From Colwellia marinimaniae (GTDB taxonomy: Bacteria > Pseudomonadota > Gammaproteobacteria > Enterobacterales > Alteromonadaceae), in NCBI RefSeq assembly GCF_002207865.1, contig NZ_BDQM01000001.1, positions 124,001 to 188,000 on the forward strand: a stretch of DNA of 64,000 nt, given 5' to 3'. Position 1 is the first letter of the stretch. Every line of letters starts with the position of its first letter. Shown here piece by piece: positions 1 to 11,826 of the stretch. The notes below the pieces were generated by a model that made no database searches, was not told the origin of the DNA, and saw only the letters and a list, made by a program, of their open reading frames with translations. Both the position numbers and the translations under genes were made by a program.

Positions 1-869
1 GTCAATACAGCGATAAATGGCAATGGCGCTTAGAAGGTAAAGCAGTACGTACTTTTTCATGTATTAATTCTTCACCTGAAGGTAAGGCCCATTGTTATAG
101 CGAAAATGTCAACTTAGATGAAAATGGCTACGCTACTTTTACGTTAAAAACAACGCAGGGTAGTTGTGAAATTCACTTAACCGTACCGGGTAAACATAAT
201 GTTTGTAATGCGGTTGCTGCGGCTTGTATTGCCTTAGAATTTGGCGCCAGCCTTGACGATATCTGTTTAGGTTTAGCGAAAATGCAGCCAGTTAAAGGGC
301 GACTAAATTTATATCAATTGCATGATAAAAAAACCGCTTGTCACATCAAACTCATTGATGATAGCTATAACGCTAATCTAGAGTCGGCTAAAGCTGCCGC
401 TCAGTTATTATCAAGTTACCCAGGTAAAAAAATACTTATCTTAGGTGATATGGCTGAGCTGGGTACTGACGCGCGTAGTTATCACCAAGAGCTGGGCGAG
501 TTTGCTAAAAGTTTACAGTTAAATACTTTATTGTCCTTAGGTGTGCTAAGTCAAAGTGCAAGTGATGCCTTTGCCAAGGACAATGATCAAAGTGAACAAA
601 GTCAACATTTTAGCCAGAGAGCTGAGTTGATGGCTCATTTGCTTACCATGCTAAATCAGCAATTATCGGCTGGTCAGCAAGATATTGCCATTTTAGTTAA
701 AGGCTCCCGTAGTGCTCATATGGAGCATGTAGTAACAGAAATCACTCACTGGTTTGAACAAATGAATAGTCAAGAAAGTCCTAATCAAGCAATGAATGTT
801 AGTAAAGAAAATAACGCTAGTGAAAATATGAATGCTAGTAAAAATCAATGTAAAGAAGGTAAAGCTTAA
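1..869 (+). CDS. murF: UDP-N-acetylmuramoyl-tripeptide--D-alanyl-D-alanine ligase MurF, 5' end missing
   Basis: The reading frame is open from base 3, so the gene begins before the window and only about 289 C-terminal codons are present. MurF adds D-Ala-D-Ala to UDP-MurNAc-tripeptide in the cytoplasm, the last soluble step of peptidoglycan precursor synthesis. The visible part includes the Mur ligase motif PGKHNVCNA and the C-terminal domain segment with [10 protein letters not shown] and ILGDMAELG. The last 35 or so residues are an Asn/Ser/Lys-rich tail not expected in the family core. The stop codon overlaps the mraY start (TAATG). Identification rests on motifs plus position before mraY. 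Confidence 0.95.
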   Translation, partial: QYSDKWQWRLEGKAVRTFSCINSSPEGKAHCYSENVNLDENGYATFTLKTTQGSCEIHLTVPGKHNVCNAVAAACIALEFGASLDDICLGLAKMQPVKGRLNLYQLHDKKTACHIKLIDDSYNANLESAKAAAQLLSSYPGKKILILGDMAELGTDARSYHQELGEFAKSLQLNTLLSLGVLSQSASDAFAKDNDQSEQSQHFSQRAELMAHLLTMLNQQLSAGQQDIAILVKGSRSAHMEHVVTEITHWFEQMNSQESPNQAMNVSKENNASENMNASKNQCKEGKA

Positions 870-1951
870 TGTTATTGTGGTTAGGTGAGTTTTTGACTCC
901 ATATTATTCCGGGTTTAATGTTTTTTCTTATTTAACCTTTCGCGCCATTATCAGCACGCTAACCTCGCTGTTTATATCCTTATATTTTGGCCCAAAACTT
1001 ATTCGTTATTTGCAAAAGATGCAAATTGGTCAAACGATAAGAGAGGATGGCCCAGCAAGTCATTTATCTAAATCTGGTACACCAACGATGGGCGGTTTAT
1101 TAATACTCGCCTCCATTGTGATCAGTGTTTTACTGTGGGCCGATTTAAGCAATATTTATGTCTGGGTGGTGCTATTTGTCGTGGTGAGTTTTGGCGCCAT
1201 TGGTTTTGTTGATGATTACCGAAAAGTCATTCGTAAAGATGCTAATGGCCTGATTGCTCGCTGGAAATATTTTTGGCAAAGCGTTATCGGTTTAAGCACA
1301 GCACTTTTTTTATATTATATTGCTCAGGGCCCAAATGAAACTGCATTGTTAATACCCTTTATGAAAGAGCTATTACCTCAGCTAGGTATTTTTTATGTGG
1401 TAATGACCTATTTTGTTATTGTTGGTACTTCAAATGCCGTTAATTTAACTGATGGTCTTGATGGTTTAGCCATAGTGCCAACTATTATGGTTGCCGGCGC
1501 TTTTGCTTTGTTTGCCTATGTCACGGGTAATGTTAACTTTGCCAGCTACCTTAATCTTCCCCATATTGCTTTAACCAGTGAGCTGGTGGTGGTTTGTACC
1601 GCTATTGTTGGCGCGGGATTAGGCTTTTTGTGGTTTAACACCTACCCAGCGCAACTCTTTATGGGCGATGTTGGCTCACTTGCTTTAGGTGCTGGACTTG
1701 GTGTTATTGCCGTGCTGGTGCGCCAAGAGTTGGTGTTATTTATTATGGGTGGTGTTTTTGTTATGGAGACCATCTCGGTTATTTTACAAGTTGGTTCATA
1801 TAAATTGCGTGGTCAACGTATTTTCCGTATGGCGCCCATTCATCACCACTATGAATTAAAAGGCTGGCCTGAGCCGCGAGTCATTGTACGTTTTTGGATT
1901 ATTTCATTGGTATTAGTACTGATAGGTTTAGCGACCTTGAAGTTGCGATAA
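869..1951 (+). CDS. mraY: Phospho-N-acetylmuramoyl-pentapeptide transferase MraY
   Basis: MraY is the integral membrane enzyme that moves phospho-MurNAc-pentapeptide from UDP to undecaprenyl phosphate, forming lipid I. The 360 residues match the usual length. Many hydrophobic segments are visible, together with the family signatures [17 protein letters not shown] and the [11 protein letters not shown] loop near the C-terminus. The start ATG overlaps the murF stop by one base, implying translational coupling. A gap of 66 bases separates it from murD, one of the few non-overlapping junctions in this cluster. Confidence 0.98.
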   Translation: MLLWLGEFLTPYYSGFNVFSYLTFRAIISTLTSLFISLYFGPKLIRYLQKMQIGQTIREDGPASHLSKSGTPTMGGLLILASIVISVLLWADLSNIYVWVVLFVVVSFGAIGFVDDYRKVIRKDANGLIARWKYFWQSVIGLSTALFLYYIAQGPNETALLIPFMKELLPQLGIFYVVMTYFVIVGTSNAVNLTDGLDGLAIVPTIMVAGAFALFAYVTGNVNFASYLNLPHIALTSELVVVCTAIVGAGLGFLWFNTYPAQLFMGDVGSLALGAGLGVIAVLVRQELVLFIMGGVFVMETISVILQVGSYKLRGQRIFRMAPIHHHYELKGWPEPRVIVRFWIISLVLVLIGLATLKLR

Positions 1952-2017
1952 CACTAGATTAAGCAAATAGCATTAAATAAATAGCGATAAGTATAATAAG
2001 GTAAATCAACATAAATT

Positions 2018-3433
2018 ATGACTTGGTTAACAGCGTTTAAAGATAAAAATATTGTTGTGCTTGGTGCTGGAATGACGGGTTTGTCATGCCTACGCTTTTT
2101 GCATGGGCAAGGTTTGTCATTTGCTGTTAATGATTCACGCATTATGCCTTTTGCTAATGCTGAGCAACAAGCTCAATACCAGCAGGACTTTCCCCAGGCT
2201 AAATTTATTTTCGGTCAATGGCAGCAAAGCCTAATTGCCCATGCCGATATCATTATCACTAGCCCTGGTATTGATTTAGCTGGCGAGGGTATTACGGCAC
2301 TTATTTCATCACATTGCCAAGTTATGGGTGATATTGAATTATTTTGTCTAGTCAATAATAGCCGCACTACCCCCATGAAAATCTTGGCCGTAACGGGCTC
2401 TAATGGCAAGTCTACCGTAGTGTCACTGCTGGCTTACCTAGCGCAAAGCCTTAGCATTAATGCGGCATTGGCGGGTAACATAGGTGAACCAATACTCGAT
2501 TTACTGCAACCTGAGCAAGCCAGCGAGAGCTGGTCTACTAATCAGCCAGATATTGTCATTGTCGAACTGTCCAGCTTTCAACTAGAAACACTCACTAGCA
2601 TGCAAGCCATTGCCGCTAGTGTGCTAAATTTGACCGACGATCATTTAGATCGCCATAAAACCTTAGCTAATTATCAGGCCATTAAACAAGGTATATACCG
2701 ACAAGCTAAAATTGCCGTGGTTAATAGGGACGATCAAGCGACTAACACTTTAGTGGCCGGGCAAAAAATCATTTCATTTGGTTTAAGTAAGCCAGAGCAA
2801 GGCCAGTTTGGTCTGGCTGTAATTGATCACCAGCAGATGTTGATGTTTGGTGAGCAAGCATTAATTTCGAGCCAGCTATTACCCCTAGCCGGTAGGCATA
2901 ATGCCTTAAATTATATGGCGGCTTTGGCGCTTGGTTATAGCGCTGGTTGGTCTTTATCTGCCATGGTTAAACAACTGTCGGGATTTATCGGCTTAGCTCA
3001 TCGTTGTCAACGTGTTGTCAGTGACGATGGTATTCAATGGATTAATGATTCGAAAGCCACCAATGTAGGGGCTACCCTAGCCGCGATCACTGGCTTGGCG
3101 CCGACGCTGGCTGATAACAATAAATTAATACTTATTGCTGGCGGTGACGGCAAAGGCGCTGATTTCTCCACCCTTAAAACTATCTTCAAGGCTGAAGTCA
3201 GTCAGTTGATCACTTTAGGCAAAGATGGCGATAAAATTGCGGACTTAGTCAGTGATGCCATTGTTGTTGAGACCCTGTTGGCTGCGGTACAACAAGCTAA
3301 AAAACTAGCGAAACCAGGTGATATGGTGCTACTTTCACCCGCTTGTGCCAGTATTGATATGTTCAAAAATTACCTGGACCGAGGTGAGCAATTTATTGCG
3401 GCAGTACATGCGCAGGAGGTCTCATGTCGTTAG
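2018..3433 (+). CDS. murD: UDP-N-acetylmuramoylalanine--D-glutamate ligase MurD
   Basis: MurD adds D-glutamate to UDP-MurNAc-L-Ala in the cytoplasm using ATP. The 471 residues are somewhat longer than the roughly 440 usual in enterics. Visible motifs are the N-terminal Rossmann-like VVLGAGMTG, the P-loop GSNGKST at about residues 127-133, the LNLTDDHLDRH segment, and the C-terminal INDSKATN and LSPACASIDMF motifs. The 3' end overlaps ftsW by 10 bases. It sits in the standard order mraY-murD-ftsW. Confidence 0.98.
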   Translation: MTWLTAFKDKNIVVLGAGMTGLSCLRFLHGQGLSFAVNDSRIMPFANAEQQAQYQQDFPQAKFIFGQWQQSLIAHADIIITSPGIDLAGEGITALISSHCQVMGDIELFCLVNNSRTTPMKILAVTGSNGKSTVVSLLAYLAQSLSINAALAGNIGEPILDLLQPEQASESWSTNQPDIVIVELSSFQLETLTSMQAIAASVLNLTDDHLDRHKTLANYQAIKQGIYRQAKIAVVNRDDQATNTLVAGQKIISFGLSKPEQGQFGLAVIDHQQMLMFGEQALISSQLLPLAGRHNALNYMAALALGYSAGWSLSAMVKQLSGFIGLAHRCQRVVSDDGIQWINDSKATNVGATLAAITGLAPTLADNNKLILIAGGDGKGADFSTLKTIFKAEVSQLITLGKDGDKIADLVSDAIVVETLLAAVQQAKKLAKPGDMVLLSPACASIDMFKNYLDRGEQFIAAVHAQEVSCR

Positions 3434-4746
3434 AAAAAACCATGACCTTAGCAAAAACAATGTCATTAGCAACCACTCAGACAATAAGCAAGGCCATGTC
3501 GAAAGTACCAGTGCCGTCATTACCTGCATGGATTAACCGCCGGATGACCGATGCAGATGAATATGGTAGCCGCACGTTTGATCGCAGCTTTATTGTCTTG
3601 GGACTGATCATGTATATGGTTGGCCTAGTCATGGTGGCCTCTTCCTCAATACCGGTAGCGGAACGTCTATTTAATAATCCATTTCATTTTGTTATACGTC
3701 ACGGTATTTATATTGGTTTAAGTCTTGCCATGGCTGGGGTAGCTTTACAAATTCCTATGTCTTGGTGGCATAAAAACAGCAGTTACTTATTAGGTTTTGC
3801 CATTGTACTGTTAGTGACAGTATTGCTTATTGGTCGGACAGTAAACGGCTCTACCCGATGGATCGTACTAGGTCCTATTACGGTACAAGCAGCAGAGCCA
3901 GCGAAACTATTCTTCTTTTGTTATTTGTCCGCCTATCTAGTACGTCGCCGTGAGCAAGTAATGGAAAACTTAAAAGGCTTTATTAAGCCGTTAATTGTTT
4001 TTGCTGTTATGGCCGCCTTATTATTATTACAACCGGATTTAGGCACAGTTATTGTTATGTTCGTCACCACTTTCGGCCTGTTGTTTTTAGCGGGTGCTAA
4101 GTTATGGCAATTTATCGCTATGGCTACGGTTGGCGCCACATTGTTAGGTATGCTTGCTTACTTTGAACCCTACCGATGGCGACGAGTAACCAGCTTTTTA
4201 GACCCATGGCAAGACCCGTTTGGTAGTGGTTACCAGTTAACACAGTCATTAATGGCTTACGGTCGAGGTGAGGTTTTAGGACAGGGTTTAGGTAATAGCA
4301 TTCAAAAATTAGAGTATTTGCCCGAAGCACATACTGACTTTGTTATGGCGGTTTTAGCCGAAGAATTTGGCTTTGTTGGTATCAGTGTGGTGCTGCTGCT
4401 GAGTATGACCTTAGTTTACAAAGCGCTTATTCTAGGGCGTTGTGCACTGGCAAAAGAAAAGTATTTTGAAGGTTTTTTAGCGTACTCGATAGGTATTTGG
4501 ATGTGCTTTCAGGCCGCGGTAAATATTGGTGCAAGTGCTGGTATTGTACCCACTAAGGGCTTAACCATGCCACTGATTAGTTATGGTGGTAGCTCGATGA
4601 TAGTGATGACCCTAGCGTTAGTGATTTTAATACGTATCGACCACGAAATTCGCTTGCAAAGTATGCAAGCAACCAGCTCAAAAAGAAGTGCTAAGAAAGT
4701 TACTAAGCCCAACGAAAAAAAAGTGGTGTTAGCTAATGGTGATTAA
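3424..4746 (+). CDS. ftsW: Lipid II polymerase / division protein FtsW
   Basis: FtsW is the SEDS-family peptidoglycan glycosyltransferase of the septum and works with FtsI. The 440-residue protein has about ten hydrophobic segments and SEDS motifs such as [28 protein letters not shown] and LISYGGSSM. About 45 hydrophilic residues precede the first membrane helix. Their first part is Met/Thr/Ser-rich with loosely repeated units ([11 protein letters not shown]). The start lies inside the murD stop region, and the end overlaps murG by 11 bases. The start is taken at the ATG giving the coupled overlap; a later Met is possible. Confidence 0.97.
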   Translation: MSLEKTMTLAKTMSLATTQTISKAMSKVPVPSLPAWINRRMTDADEYGSRTFDRSFIVLGLIMYMVGLVMVASSSIPVAERLFNNPFHFVIRHGIYIGLSLAMAGVALQIPMSWWHKNSSYLLGFAIVLLVTVLLIGRTVNGSTRWIVLGPITVQAAEPAKLFFFCYLSAYLVRRREQVMENLKGFIKPLIVFAVMAALLLLQPDLGTVIVMFVTTFGLLFLAGAKLWQFIAMATVGATLLGMLAYFEPYRWRRVTSFLDPWQDPFGSGYQLTQSLMAYGRGEVLGQGLGNSIQKLEYLPEAHTDFVMAVLAEEFGFVGISVVLLLSMTLVYKALILGRCALAKEKYFEGFLAYSIGIWMCFQAAVNIGASAGIVPTKGLTMPLISYGGSSMIVMTLALVILIRIDHEIRLQSMQATSSKRSAKKVTKPNEKKVVLANGD

Positions 4747-5911
4747 TAATGGCCAAGAAGACAAGGGTAAAACAAAAACTTTACTGGTGATGGCGGGTGG
4801 CACGGGTGGTCATATATTCCCAGGTCTTGCTGTCGCGGATGAACTTCAGGCGCAAGGTTGGCATATTCATTGGTTGGGCACCGCTGACCGAATGGAAGCT
4901 AATATCGTTCCTGAGCATGGTTATGATATTTCTTTCATTAACATTAGTGGCTTACGAGGTAAAGGCTTGTTAGCAATGTTAGTCATACCCTTTAAATTAA
5001 TGCAATCACTGTGCCAAGCTCGACGAGTGCTTAAAGCAGTTAAACCCGATGTGGTGCTAGGAATGGGCGGTTATGCGAGTGCCCCTGGTGGCTTAGCAGC
5101 ATGGTTAAGTAAAATACCCTTAATTGTCCATGAACAAAATGCGGCCGCGGGCTTAAGTAATCGATTATTAGCGCGCATTGCCAATAAAGTATGCTGCGCT
5201 TTTCCTCATGCTTTTGCCCCCGGGGTTGCTGCCGAGGTGGTTGGTAATCCTTTGCGTGTTGCCATTGGCCAGCAAGCAGCGTTAGCTAAGCAACAAGCAG
5301 CTAATGAAACTAAGCAGAAAAAAGCGAGTAAAAATATATTAGTGGTTGGTGGCAGTCTTGGCGCGCAAGTGTTAAATGAAGTGATGCCCAGCAGTTTTGC
5401 TCGTTTAGCGCGAGGGGATGAAAACTTCTCAATTTGGCACCAAACGGGTGCCAATAAACAAGAAAAAGTCAAGGTGTCTTATGCAAAGCTAGGTCTAGCA
5501 GCGGATAAGGTAGAAGTTACTGAATTTATCAAGGATATGGCAACAGCCTATCAGTGGGCTGATATTGTTATTTGTCGTGCGGGCGCATTAACCGTGTCAG
5601 AATTAGCCATGGCGGCAACACCCGCTATTTTTATACCGCTACCGCACGCGGTCGATGATCACCAAACAAAAAATGCCCTTTATCTGGTTAAACGCGAGGC
5701 AGCAAAATTGCTGCCACAAATAGAGTTGAATGAAGGCAGTATCACCGCGTTAATTAGCGAGCTATTTGAGCAACCTGAAACCTTGATAACCATGGCTAAA
5801 GCTGCATTTTCCGCAGCAAACAGTGACGCAAGTATAAAAGTAGCAAAATTGTGCCAACAGCTTAGCCAAACAAATGGCGCAGCACTCAGCAATAACGAAG
5901 AGAAAATATGA
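4736..5911 (+). CDS. murG: Lipid II synthase MurG (UDP-GlcNAc transferase)
   Basis: MurG is a peripheral inner-membrane GT-B enzyme that adds GlcNAc to lipid I to make lipid II. The 391 residues include the glycine-rich loop [15 protein letters not shown] near the N-terminus, [34 protein letters not shown], and the donor-binding [12 protein letters not shown] segment followed by PHAVDDHQ. The start lies within the ftsW 3' end. The stop overlaps the murC start (ATGA), as expected for a coupled operon. An Ala/Lys/Gln-rich linker around residues 180-200 joins the two lobes. Confidence 0.98.
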   Translation: MVINNGQEDKGKTKTLLVMAGGTGGHIFPGLAVADELQAQGWHIHWLGTADRMEANIVPEHGYDISFINISGLRGKGLLAMLVIPFKLMQSLCQARRVLKAVKPDVVLGMGGYASAPGGLAAWLSKIPLIVHEQNAAAGLSNRLLARIANKVCCAFPHAFAPGVAAEVVGNPLRVAIGQQAALAKQQAANETKQKKASKNILVVGGSLGAQVLNEVMPSSFARLARGDENFSIWHQTGANKQEKVKVSYAKLGLAADKVEVTEFIKDMATAYQWADIVICRAGALTVSELAMAATPAIFIPLPHAVDDHQTKNALYLVKREAAKLLPQIELNEGSITALISELFEQPETLITMAKAAFSAANSDASIKVAKLCQQLSQTNGAALSNNEEKI

Positions 5912-7425
5912 TAAAGCAAACTAACTCAAGTACTCGCGCAAGTAAAAGTACTCACGTAACAACTAATTCAAGTAAAGGTAGCAACTTGTACTCAGCTCGC
6001 GTGCCTGAAATGCGTCGAGTTAAACGTATCCACTTTGTCGGTATAGGTGGCGCCGGTATGGGCGGGATTGCCGAAGTTTTGCTTAATGAAGGTTATCAAA
6101 TATCGGGCTCTGACATTGGTGAGAACCAAGTGGTGCAACGCCTCATCGGCCTAGGTGCAAAAATTGTTATCGGTCATCAAGCCGATAACGTTAACCAAGC
6201 GAGTGTTATTGTCGTTTCTACCGCGATAAGTAGTGATAACCCAGAAATTATCGCCGCAAAAAAATTACGTATTCCTGTGGTTAGACGAGCAGAAATGTTA
6301 GCTGAGTTAATGCGCTTTCGTCATGGTATTGCGATTGCTGGTACCCATGGTAAAACAACGACAACCAGTTTAATTGCCAGTATTTTTGCCCAAGGTAAAT
6401 TAGACCCGACGTTTGTTATCGGTGGTTTACTCAACAGTGCCGGTACCAATGCCCGCTTAGGTAGTAGCCGTTATTTGATTGCTGAAGCAGATGAAAGTGA
6501 TGCCTCATTTTTACACTTACAACCTATGGTTTCCGTCATCACTAATATCGATGCCGACCATATGGAAACTTACGGCGGGGATTTTGAAAAGCTCAAAGAC
6601 ACTTACATAGAGTTTTTACATAACTTGCCATTTTATGGTCTAGCGGTTGTTTGTATAGATAATCCGGTAGTGCGTGAATTATTACCACGAATTAGCCGTC
6701 AAGTGATCACCTATGGTTTTTCTGCAGATGCCGATGTTAGAGCGGTAAATTACCAACAAGAGGGTGCCGTTAGTCATTTTACCGTAGAAGTAGCAGGGCA
6801 AGCACCGCTAGCTATGAGCGTAAACTTACCGGGTCAACATAATGTTCTAAATGCTTTGGCTAGTGTCGCCGTGGCCAAAGACGAAGGTGTAAGTGATGAA
6901 GATATATGCCAAGCATTGGCTGAATTTGCCGGCATTGGTCGACGTTTTGAGCAGCTGCCTAGTTTTACTACAGAGGCAGGCAATATGTTGTTTGTTGATG
7001 ATTATGGCCATCATCCGAGTGAAGTAAAAGCCACTATATTGGCTATACGCCAAGGTTGGCCAGGTAGACGTTTAGTGATGATTTTTCAACCCCATAGATA
7101 TTCTCGTACGCGCGATTTATATGAAGACTTTGTCGAAGTCCTTTCAGAGGTCGACTGCCTGTTTTTACTCGATGTTTATGCGGCGGGAGAAAAGCCAATT
7201 GCGTCGGCAGACAGTAAAAGTTTAGCAAGGTCTATTAGACAACGCGGTCAAGTGGAGCCTATTTATGTCAGTGATGTCGATAAATTAGCCGAGCTGTTAG
7301 TTACGCAATTACAAGATAACGATATGGTGATCACCCAAGGCGCCGGCAGTATCGGCGCTGTTGCTAAGAACTTAGCCGAGCATAGTTTGTTGCATGTTAA
7401 CTCAGCTGCTAAAGGTGCTCAGTAA
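5908..7425 (+). CDS. murC: UDP-N-acetylmuramate--L-alanine ligase MurC
   Basis: MurC joins L-alanine to UDP-MurNAc, the first amino acid addition in peptidoglycan precursor synthesis. The 505 residues include [17 protein letters not shown] (from about residue 42), the P-loop [11 protein letters not shown] (about 144-154), [13 protein letters not shown] and the C-terminal [10 protein letters not shown] and FQPHRYSRT motifs. The first 35 residues are a Ser/Thr-rich extension, longer than in E. coli MurC (491). The ATGA overlap with murG and TAATG overlap with ddl indicate tight coupling. Confidence 0.98.
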   Translation: MIKQTNSSTRASKSTHVTTNSSKGSNLYSARVPEMRRVKRIHFVGIGGAGMGGIAEVLLNEGYQISGSDIGENQVVQRLIGLGAKIVIGHQADNVNQASVIVVSTAISSDNPEIIAAKKLRIPVVRRAEMLAELMRFRHGIAIAGTHGKTTTTSLIASIFAQGKLDPTFVIGGLLNSAGTNARLGSSRYLIAEADESDASFLHLQPMVSVITNIDADHMETYGGDFEKLKDTYIEFLHNLPFYGLAVVCIDNPVVRELLPRISRQVITYGFSADADVRAVNYQQEGAVSHFTVEVAGQAPLAMSVNLPGQHNVLNALASVAVAKDEGVSDEDICQALAEFAGIGRRFEQLPSFTTEAGNMLFVDDYGHHPSEVKATILAIRQGWPGRRLVMIFQPHRYSRTRDLYEDFVEVLSEVDCLFLLDVYAAGEKPIASADSKSLARSIRQRGQVEPIYVSDVDKLAELLVTQLQDNDMVITQGAGSIGAVAKNLAEHSLLHVNSAAKGAQ

Positions 7426-8390
7426 TGGTTAGTGCTTGGCAATCTTCAATAGCCGATTCATTGGCACAGCTAAAGCAAGAAAAAATTGCTGTGCTTTATG
7501 GTGGTAATTCAGCGGAGCGAGAAGTTTCACTTAATTCAGGGCAAGCCATTGCCAAAGGTCTTGAGCAAGCAGGTTTTGATGTGGTGTTAATCGATACCAA
7601 ATTTGTGCCCTTGACTGACTTGTTGAGTAAAAAAGTAAAGCGTGTTTTTATTGCCCTGCATGGTCGGGGTGGTGAAGATGGTTGTGTGCAAGGTGCGCTG
7701 GAGTATTTGGGCATTCCCTATACTGGCTCAAATGTTTTAGGCTCTTCACTTTCTATGGATAAGGTACGTAGTAAACAGATTTTTAAAGCCTGTGGCTTAC
7801 CAACGGCAGCCTTTGCTGTTGTTAATAAAGCCGACTTTGCCCAATTATCATTAGCAAATATTCTTGCTGATTTAGGGGGGAGAGTCATGGTAAAACCCGC
7901 CAATGAGGGCTCCAGTATTGGCATGGCACAGGCACAAACTGTTGAGCAACTGCATAATGCCTTGATTGAGGCTTTTGGTTTTGACCAGCAGGTATTGCTT
8001 GAAGCCTGGATTGATGGCCCTGAATATACCGTTGCTATTTTAGGTGATCAGGCCTTGCCGGTGATTCATATGGAAACACCACATGAATTTTATGATTATG
8101 AAGCAAAATATCAGTCGACAAGTACACAATATCATTGTCCATGTGATTTAAGTGAACGTGATGAAAATGAATTGAAAACCTTGTCTGTTAAAGCCTTTAA
8201 TGCCACAGGCGCGCGTGGCTGGGGACGGGTTGATATCATGCGTAATAATAAGGGCGAATGGCAGATATTAGAAGTGAATACGGTGCCAGGAATGACGGAA
8301 ACATCACTAGTGCCCAAAGCCGCCAAGGTATTTGGCTTGAATTTTAGTGAGCTGGTGACACAAATATTACGGCTGAGTGTCAAGGAGTAA
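7425..8390 (+). CDS. ddl: D-alanine--D-alanine ligase (DdlB type)
   Basis: Ddl condenses two D-alanines with ATP to supply the dipeptide used by MurF. The 321-residue ATP-grasp protein shows [41 protein letters not shown] and the C-terminal [17 protein letters not shown] metal and ATP-binding segment. It starts inside the murC stop (TAATG). Its 3' end overlaps the longest possible ftsQ frame by 14 bases. Position between murC and ftsQ is that of ddlB in enterics. Confidence 0.97.
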   Translation: MVSAWQSSIADSLAQLKQEKIAVLYGGNSAEREVSLNSGQAIAKGLEQAGFDVVLIDTKFVPLTDLLSKKVKRVFIALHGRGGEDGCVQGALEYLGIPYTGSNVLGSSLSMDKVRSKQIFKACGLPTAAFAVVNKADFAQLSLANILADLGGRVMVKPANEGSSIGMAQAQTVEQLHNALIEAFGFDQQVLLEAWIDGPEYTVAILGDQALPVIHMETPHEFYDYEAKYQSTSTQYHCPCDLSERDENELKTLSVKAFNATGARGWGRVDIMRNNKGEWQILEVNTVPGMTETSLVPKAAKVFGLNFSELVTQILRLSVKE

Positions 8391-9264
8391 GGCGGCTATT
8401 GTGACTAATAAACGGCAGAACATTATAGAAAAAACCGCTCGCCAAGGCGAGGCGCATACCCTGTCTTTTGGCTTGGGTTTGTTGTTTTTTATTGCAGTGT
8501 TAGTTAGCTTGATAGCCATCAGTTGGTGGCTTGTTAAGCATTTTGTTGGTCAAGAAAGTTCGCCGGTGACCGTTATCGTCATATCAGGGGAAATGCCCTA
8601 TAGCCAACGTAGCGATATTATTAATGCTATTGCACCGGTGAATATGGGCAATTTTTTCCAAGTTGACGTCAACGAAGTGCAACGTTATGTGCTTACCTTA
8701 CCTTGGGTTTACTCGGTAGCAGTAAGAAAGCAGTGGCCAAATGAAGTAAAGATTTATGTGGTTGATCAAAACCCAGTGGCCTTATGGAATGGCAATTTTT
8801 TAATCAATCAACTTGGTCAGGTTTTTCAGGCGGATATAGGTCGGGTTAAACATTACCTGCCTAGCTTTTTTGGCCCAGAGGGAAGTGAATTGTTAGCACT
8901 TAAAAATTACAGAGATTTCAATGAGCTACTTGCTTTTATATCACTAACAATTGATGAGTTAGTGTTGAGTGAACGCTTCTCTTGGCAGTTAACCTTGGAT
9001 GATGGCGTGACCTTAAATTTAGGTCGAGAAGAGCGGGTTGAACGTATTCAACGTTTCATGGATGTTTACCCATTAATCAAAGCGCAACTAAAAGCAAAAA
9101 TAATTGCGGAAAAACAGCAAAATCAGGCGGTTGATTACATCGATTTACGGTATGATACTGGATTGGCTGTTGGTTGGAAAAAACTGGATAAAATTAGCCA
9201 AAATAAATTGCTAAAAAATAATGATAATAATCAGCGCAATCAGCGCCATCAGTTAAGAGTTTAA
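8377..9264 (+). CDS. ftsQ: Cell division protein FtsQ
   Basis: FtsQ is a bitopic inner-membrane divisome protein that links FtsB/FtsL to the rest of the division machinery. The 295 residues contain one transmembrane helix (about 28-52), a POTRA domain (about 65-135, with [18 protein letters not shown]) and the FtsQ beta domain. No ATG is available near the start. GTG at 8377 overlaps ddl. GTG at 8401 would follow an AAGGAG at 8382-8387 with a long 13-base spacer, so the true start is uncertain by eight codons. The C-terminal tail is Asn/Gln-rich. Confidence 0.93.
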   Translation: MSRSKAAIVTNKRQNIIEKTARQGEAHTLSFGLGLLFFIAVLVSLIAISWWLVKHFVGQESSPVTVIVISGEMPYSQRSDIINAIAPVNMGNFFQVDVNEVQRYVLTLPWVYSVAVRKQWPNEVKIYVVDQNPVALWNGNFLINQLGQVFQADIGRVKHYLPSFFGPEGSELLALKNYRDFNELLAFISLTIDELVLSERFSWQLTLDDGVTLNLGREERVERIQRFMDVYPLIKAQLKAKIIAEKQQNQAVDYIDLRYDTGLAVGWKKLDKISQNKLLKNNDNNQRNQRHQLRV

Positions 9265-9269
9265 GTTAA

Positions 9270-10505
9270 ATGTCTAAAGCAGCAGAAAGAAAATTAGTGG
9301 TTGGCCTTGATATAGGCACCTCCAAAATATCTGTCGCCGTCGGGGAGATCACACCAGACAACCAGTTAAGTATTATTGGTGTCGGTAATCAGCCTGCTCG
9401 TGGTATGGATAAAGGCGGAGTAAATGACTTGAATCTTGTTATTCAAGCAATCCAACGCGCCATTAATGAAGCTGAGTTGATGGCTGACTGTCAAATAAGC
9501 TCTATTTATTTAGGCATTTCGGGCAAACATATCAGTTGCCAAAATGAAAATGGCATGGTGCCAATTAATGACAATGAAGTCATTCAAGAAGATGTAGACA
9601 ATGTTATTCACACTGCGCGTTCAGTTCCTATTTCAGCAGAGCGCCGCATGTTACACGTGCTACCACAAGAATACAGTATTGATTGTCAAGACGGCATTAA
9701 AAGCCCTATTGGTATGTCTGGTGTGCGCATGGAAGCCAAAGTGCATATCATTACTTGTGCCAATGATATGGCGAAAAATTTAGTTAAATGTGTGGAACGT
9801 TGCGATTTAACCGCGGACCAATTGATTTTTTCCGCGCTAGCTTCAAGTTATGCGGTGTTAACCGATGATGAGAAAGAGTTAGGTGTGTGTGTCGTGGATA
9901 TGGGCGCTGGCACTATGGATATTTCAGTTTTTACCGGCGGTACCTTACGACATACGGCAGTAATACCTGTGGCAGGTAATCAAGTCACCAGTGATATTTC
10001 TAAAATATTTAGAACGCCATTAAGTCATGCGGAAGATATTAAAGTGCAGTATGCCTGTGCTTTTAAGCAATTAGTTAGCATGGAAGAAAGTATTGAGGTG
10101 CCAAGTGTTGGTGGTCGTCCTGCGCGTTCAATGTCACGCCATACCTTATCCGAAGTTGTGGAGCCAAGGTATCAAGAGTTATTTGAGCTAATTCAAGAAG
10201 AAATTAGAGAATCAGGTTTAGCCGACCAAATTGCTGCTGGCTATGTCTTAACCGGTGGCACAGCAAAAATGGAAGGTGTACTGGAGTTTGCCGAAGAAAT
10301 TTTTCAAATGCCCGTTCGTATTGCCTGTCCTTTATCAGTACAAGGGCTAAAAGAATATGTTAATGACCCTAGCTATGCCACGGTTGTTGGTCTTTTGCAT
10401 TATGGTATGCAAGCCGCCAATGAAGTAGATAGCTTAAGTAAAAAACGGGAAAGTGTGGGTGATTTTTGGTCAAGAATTCATGCCTGGTTTAAAGGCGAAT
10501 TCTAA
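9270..10505 (+). CDS. ftsA: Cell division protein FtsA
   Basis: FtsA is an actin-like ATPase that tethers FtsZ filaments to the inner membrane and recruits later divisome proteins. The 411 residues show the phosphate-1 motif GLDIGTSKISVAVGE, the 1C domain with SGKHISCQNENG, the phosphate-2 motif VVDMGAGTMDISVF and the adenosine motif VLTGGTAKMEG. The C-terminal residues (DFWSRIHAWFKGEF) form the expected membrane-binding amphipathic helix. It follows ftsQ by five bases and precedes ftsZ by 133. Confidence 0.98.
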   Translation: MSKAAERKLVVGLDIGTSKISVAVGEITPDNQLSIIGVGNQPARGMDKGGVNDLNLVIQAIQRAINEAELMADCQISSIYLGISGKHISCQNENGMVPINDNEVIQEDVDNVIHTARSVPISAERRMLHVLPQEYSIDCQDGIKSPIGMSGVRMEAKVHIITCANDMAKNLVKCVERCDLTADQLIFSALASSYAVLTDDEKELGVCVVDMGAGTMDISVFTGGTLRHTAVIPVAGNQVTSDISKIFRTPLSHAEDIKVQYACAFKQLVSMEESIEVPSVGGRPARSMSRHTLSEVVEPRYQELFELIQEEIRESGLADQIAAGYVLTGGTAKMEGVLEFAEEIFQMPVRIACPLSVQGLKEYVNDPSYATVVGLLHYGMQAANEVDSLSKKRESVGDFWSRIHAWFKGEF

Positions 10506-10532
10506 AAGCTAGTTTAAAAGAATTTTGTTGTA

Positions 10533-10556
10533 AGCTGTTAAATGGAAATAACAGCT
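10533..10556 (+). other. Inverted repeat between ftsA and ftsZ
   Basis: AGCTGTTA (10533-10540) and TAACAGCT (10549-10556) are perfect reverse complements with an 8-base A-rich loop. There is no following T run, so it is not an ordinary terminator. It lies about 80 bases before the ftsZ start, where it could affect mRNA processing or stability, or bind a regulator. The role is inferred only from position. Confidence 0.5.
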
Positions 10557-10638
10557 ATCTCGAATTGTTGTTAAAAGTAACAGTTGGCAACAGTTTATTT
10601 GGTATTTAAAGTTATTGTAAGTAAAACGGAGAGATATA

Positions 10639-11799
10639 ATGTTTGAATTAATGGAAGACCATAACGAAGAAGCGATAATTAAAGTTATCGGTGTTGGTGG
10701 CGGTGGTGGTAATGCTGTTGAACACATGGTTTCACAAACGATTGAAGGTGTTGAGTTTATTACGGCAAATACCGACGCGCAAGCGTTACGTAACTCTTCT
10801 GCTGATGTAACCTTACAGATTGGTGCCAATGTAACTAAAGGCCTAGGCGCGGGCGCAAACCCGGAAGTTGGCCGTTGTGCCGCTGAAGAAGATAGAGAAG
10901 CTATCAAGCAAGTCCTACAAGGTGCTGATATGATCTTTATCGCCGCTGGTATGGGCGGCGGTACAGGTACAGGTGCTGCACCTGTGGTTGCTGAAATAGC
11001 GAAAGAAATGGGTATTCTGACCGTTGCGGTAGTCACTAAACCCTTCCCGTTTGAAGGTAAAAAACGCATGAACTATGCCGAGCAAGGCATTGAGTTTTTA
11101 TCTAAAAACGTTGACTCACTTATTACTATCCCCAATGAAAAACTGCTGAAAGTACTTGGTCCAGGAACAAGTTTATTAGATGCCTTTAAAGCGGCTAATG
11201 ATGTTTTACTTGGCGCGGTGCAAGGTATTGCTGAGTTAATTACCCGTCCCGGTTTAATTAACGTGGATTTTGCCGATGTACGCACGGTAATGTCTGAAAT
11301 GGGCACGGCCATGATGGGTTCTGGTACAGCGTCCGGCCCTGATAGAGCTCAAGAAGCGGCTGATGCAGCTATTTCAAGTCCATTACTTGAAGATGTTGAT
11401 TTAGCCGGTGCTCGTGGTATTTTAGTGAATATTACTGCCGGTATGGACATTAGCATCGATGAGTTTGAGACCGTAGGTAATGCAGTCAAAGCTTTTGCTT
11501 CTGAAAATGCTACCGTTGTGGTTGGTGCAGTAATTGACATGGATATGACCGATGAACTTCGTGTGACTGTAGTGGCGACCGGTATTGGCGCTGAAAATAA
11601 ACCAGATATTACCCTAGTAAACCCTACGCCAATGGTAGAGCCTAAAGTTGTTGGTGCTGATTATAGCCCAGCTGCAGCACAGCCAAGTGCCGCAGTTGAG
11701 ACCGTAACCATGACAGACAGTAATGCCCAAAAAGTGGTTGCCACTGATTTAGATACTTATTTAGATATACCGGCCTTTTTGCGCAAGCAAGCGGACTAA
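10639..11799 (+). CDS. ftsZ: Cell division GTPase FtsZ
   Basis: FtsZ is the bacterial tubulin that forms the Z ring. The 386 residues include the N-terminal [10 protein letters not shown], the tubulin signature [12 protein letters not shown] (about 105-116), [11 protein letters not shown], and the conserved C-terminal peptide [12 protein letters not shown] that binds FtsA, ZipA and ZapD. A variable Ala/Val/Thr-rich linker joins the core to that tail. A GGAG ribosome-binding site precedes the ATG. A zapD gene for an FtsZ-binding partner also lies in this window. Confidence 0.99.
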   Translation: MFELMEDHNEEAIIKVIGVGGGGGNAVEHMVSQTIEGVEFITANTDAQALRNSSADVTLQIGANVTKGLGAGANPEVGRCAAEEDREAIKQVLQGADMIFIAAGMGGGTGTGAAPVVAEIAKEMGILTVAVVTKPFPFEGKKRMNYAEQGIEFLSKNVDSLITIPNEKLLKVLGPGTSLLDAFKAANDVLLGAVQGIAELITRPGLINVDFADVRTVMSEMGTAMMGSGTASGPDRAQEAADAAISSPLLEDVDLAGARGILVNITAGMDISIDEFETVGNAVKAFASENATVVVGAVIDMDMTDELRVTVVATGIGAENKPDITLVNPTPMVEPKVVGADYSPAAAQPSAAVETVTMTDSNAQKVVATDLDTYLDIPAFLRKQAD

Positions 11800-11826
11800 T
11801 TATTTACTAGGTATCTAGTCATTAGC

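Noticed and set aside
10509..11069. 186-codon minus-strand open frame opposite ftsZ
   Set aside because: It lies wholly antisense to the start of ftsZ, has a composition expected from the opposite strand, and no family features.
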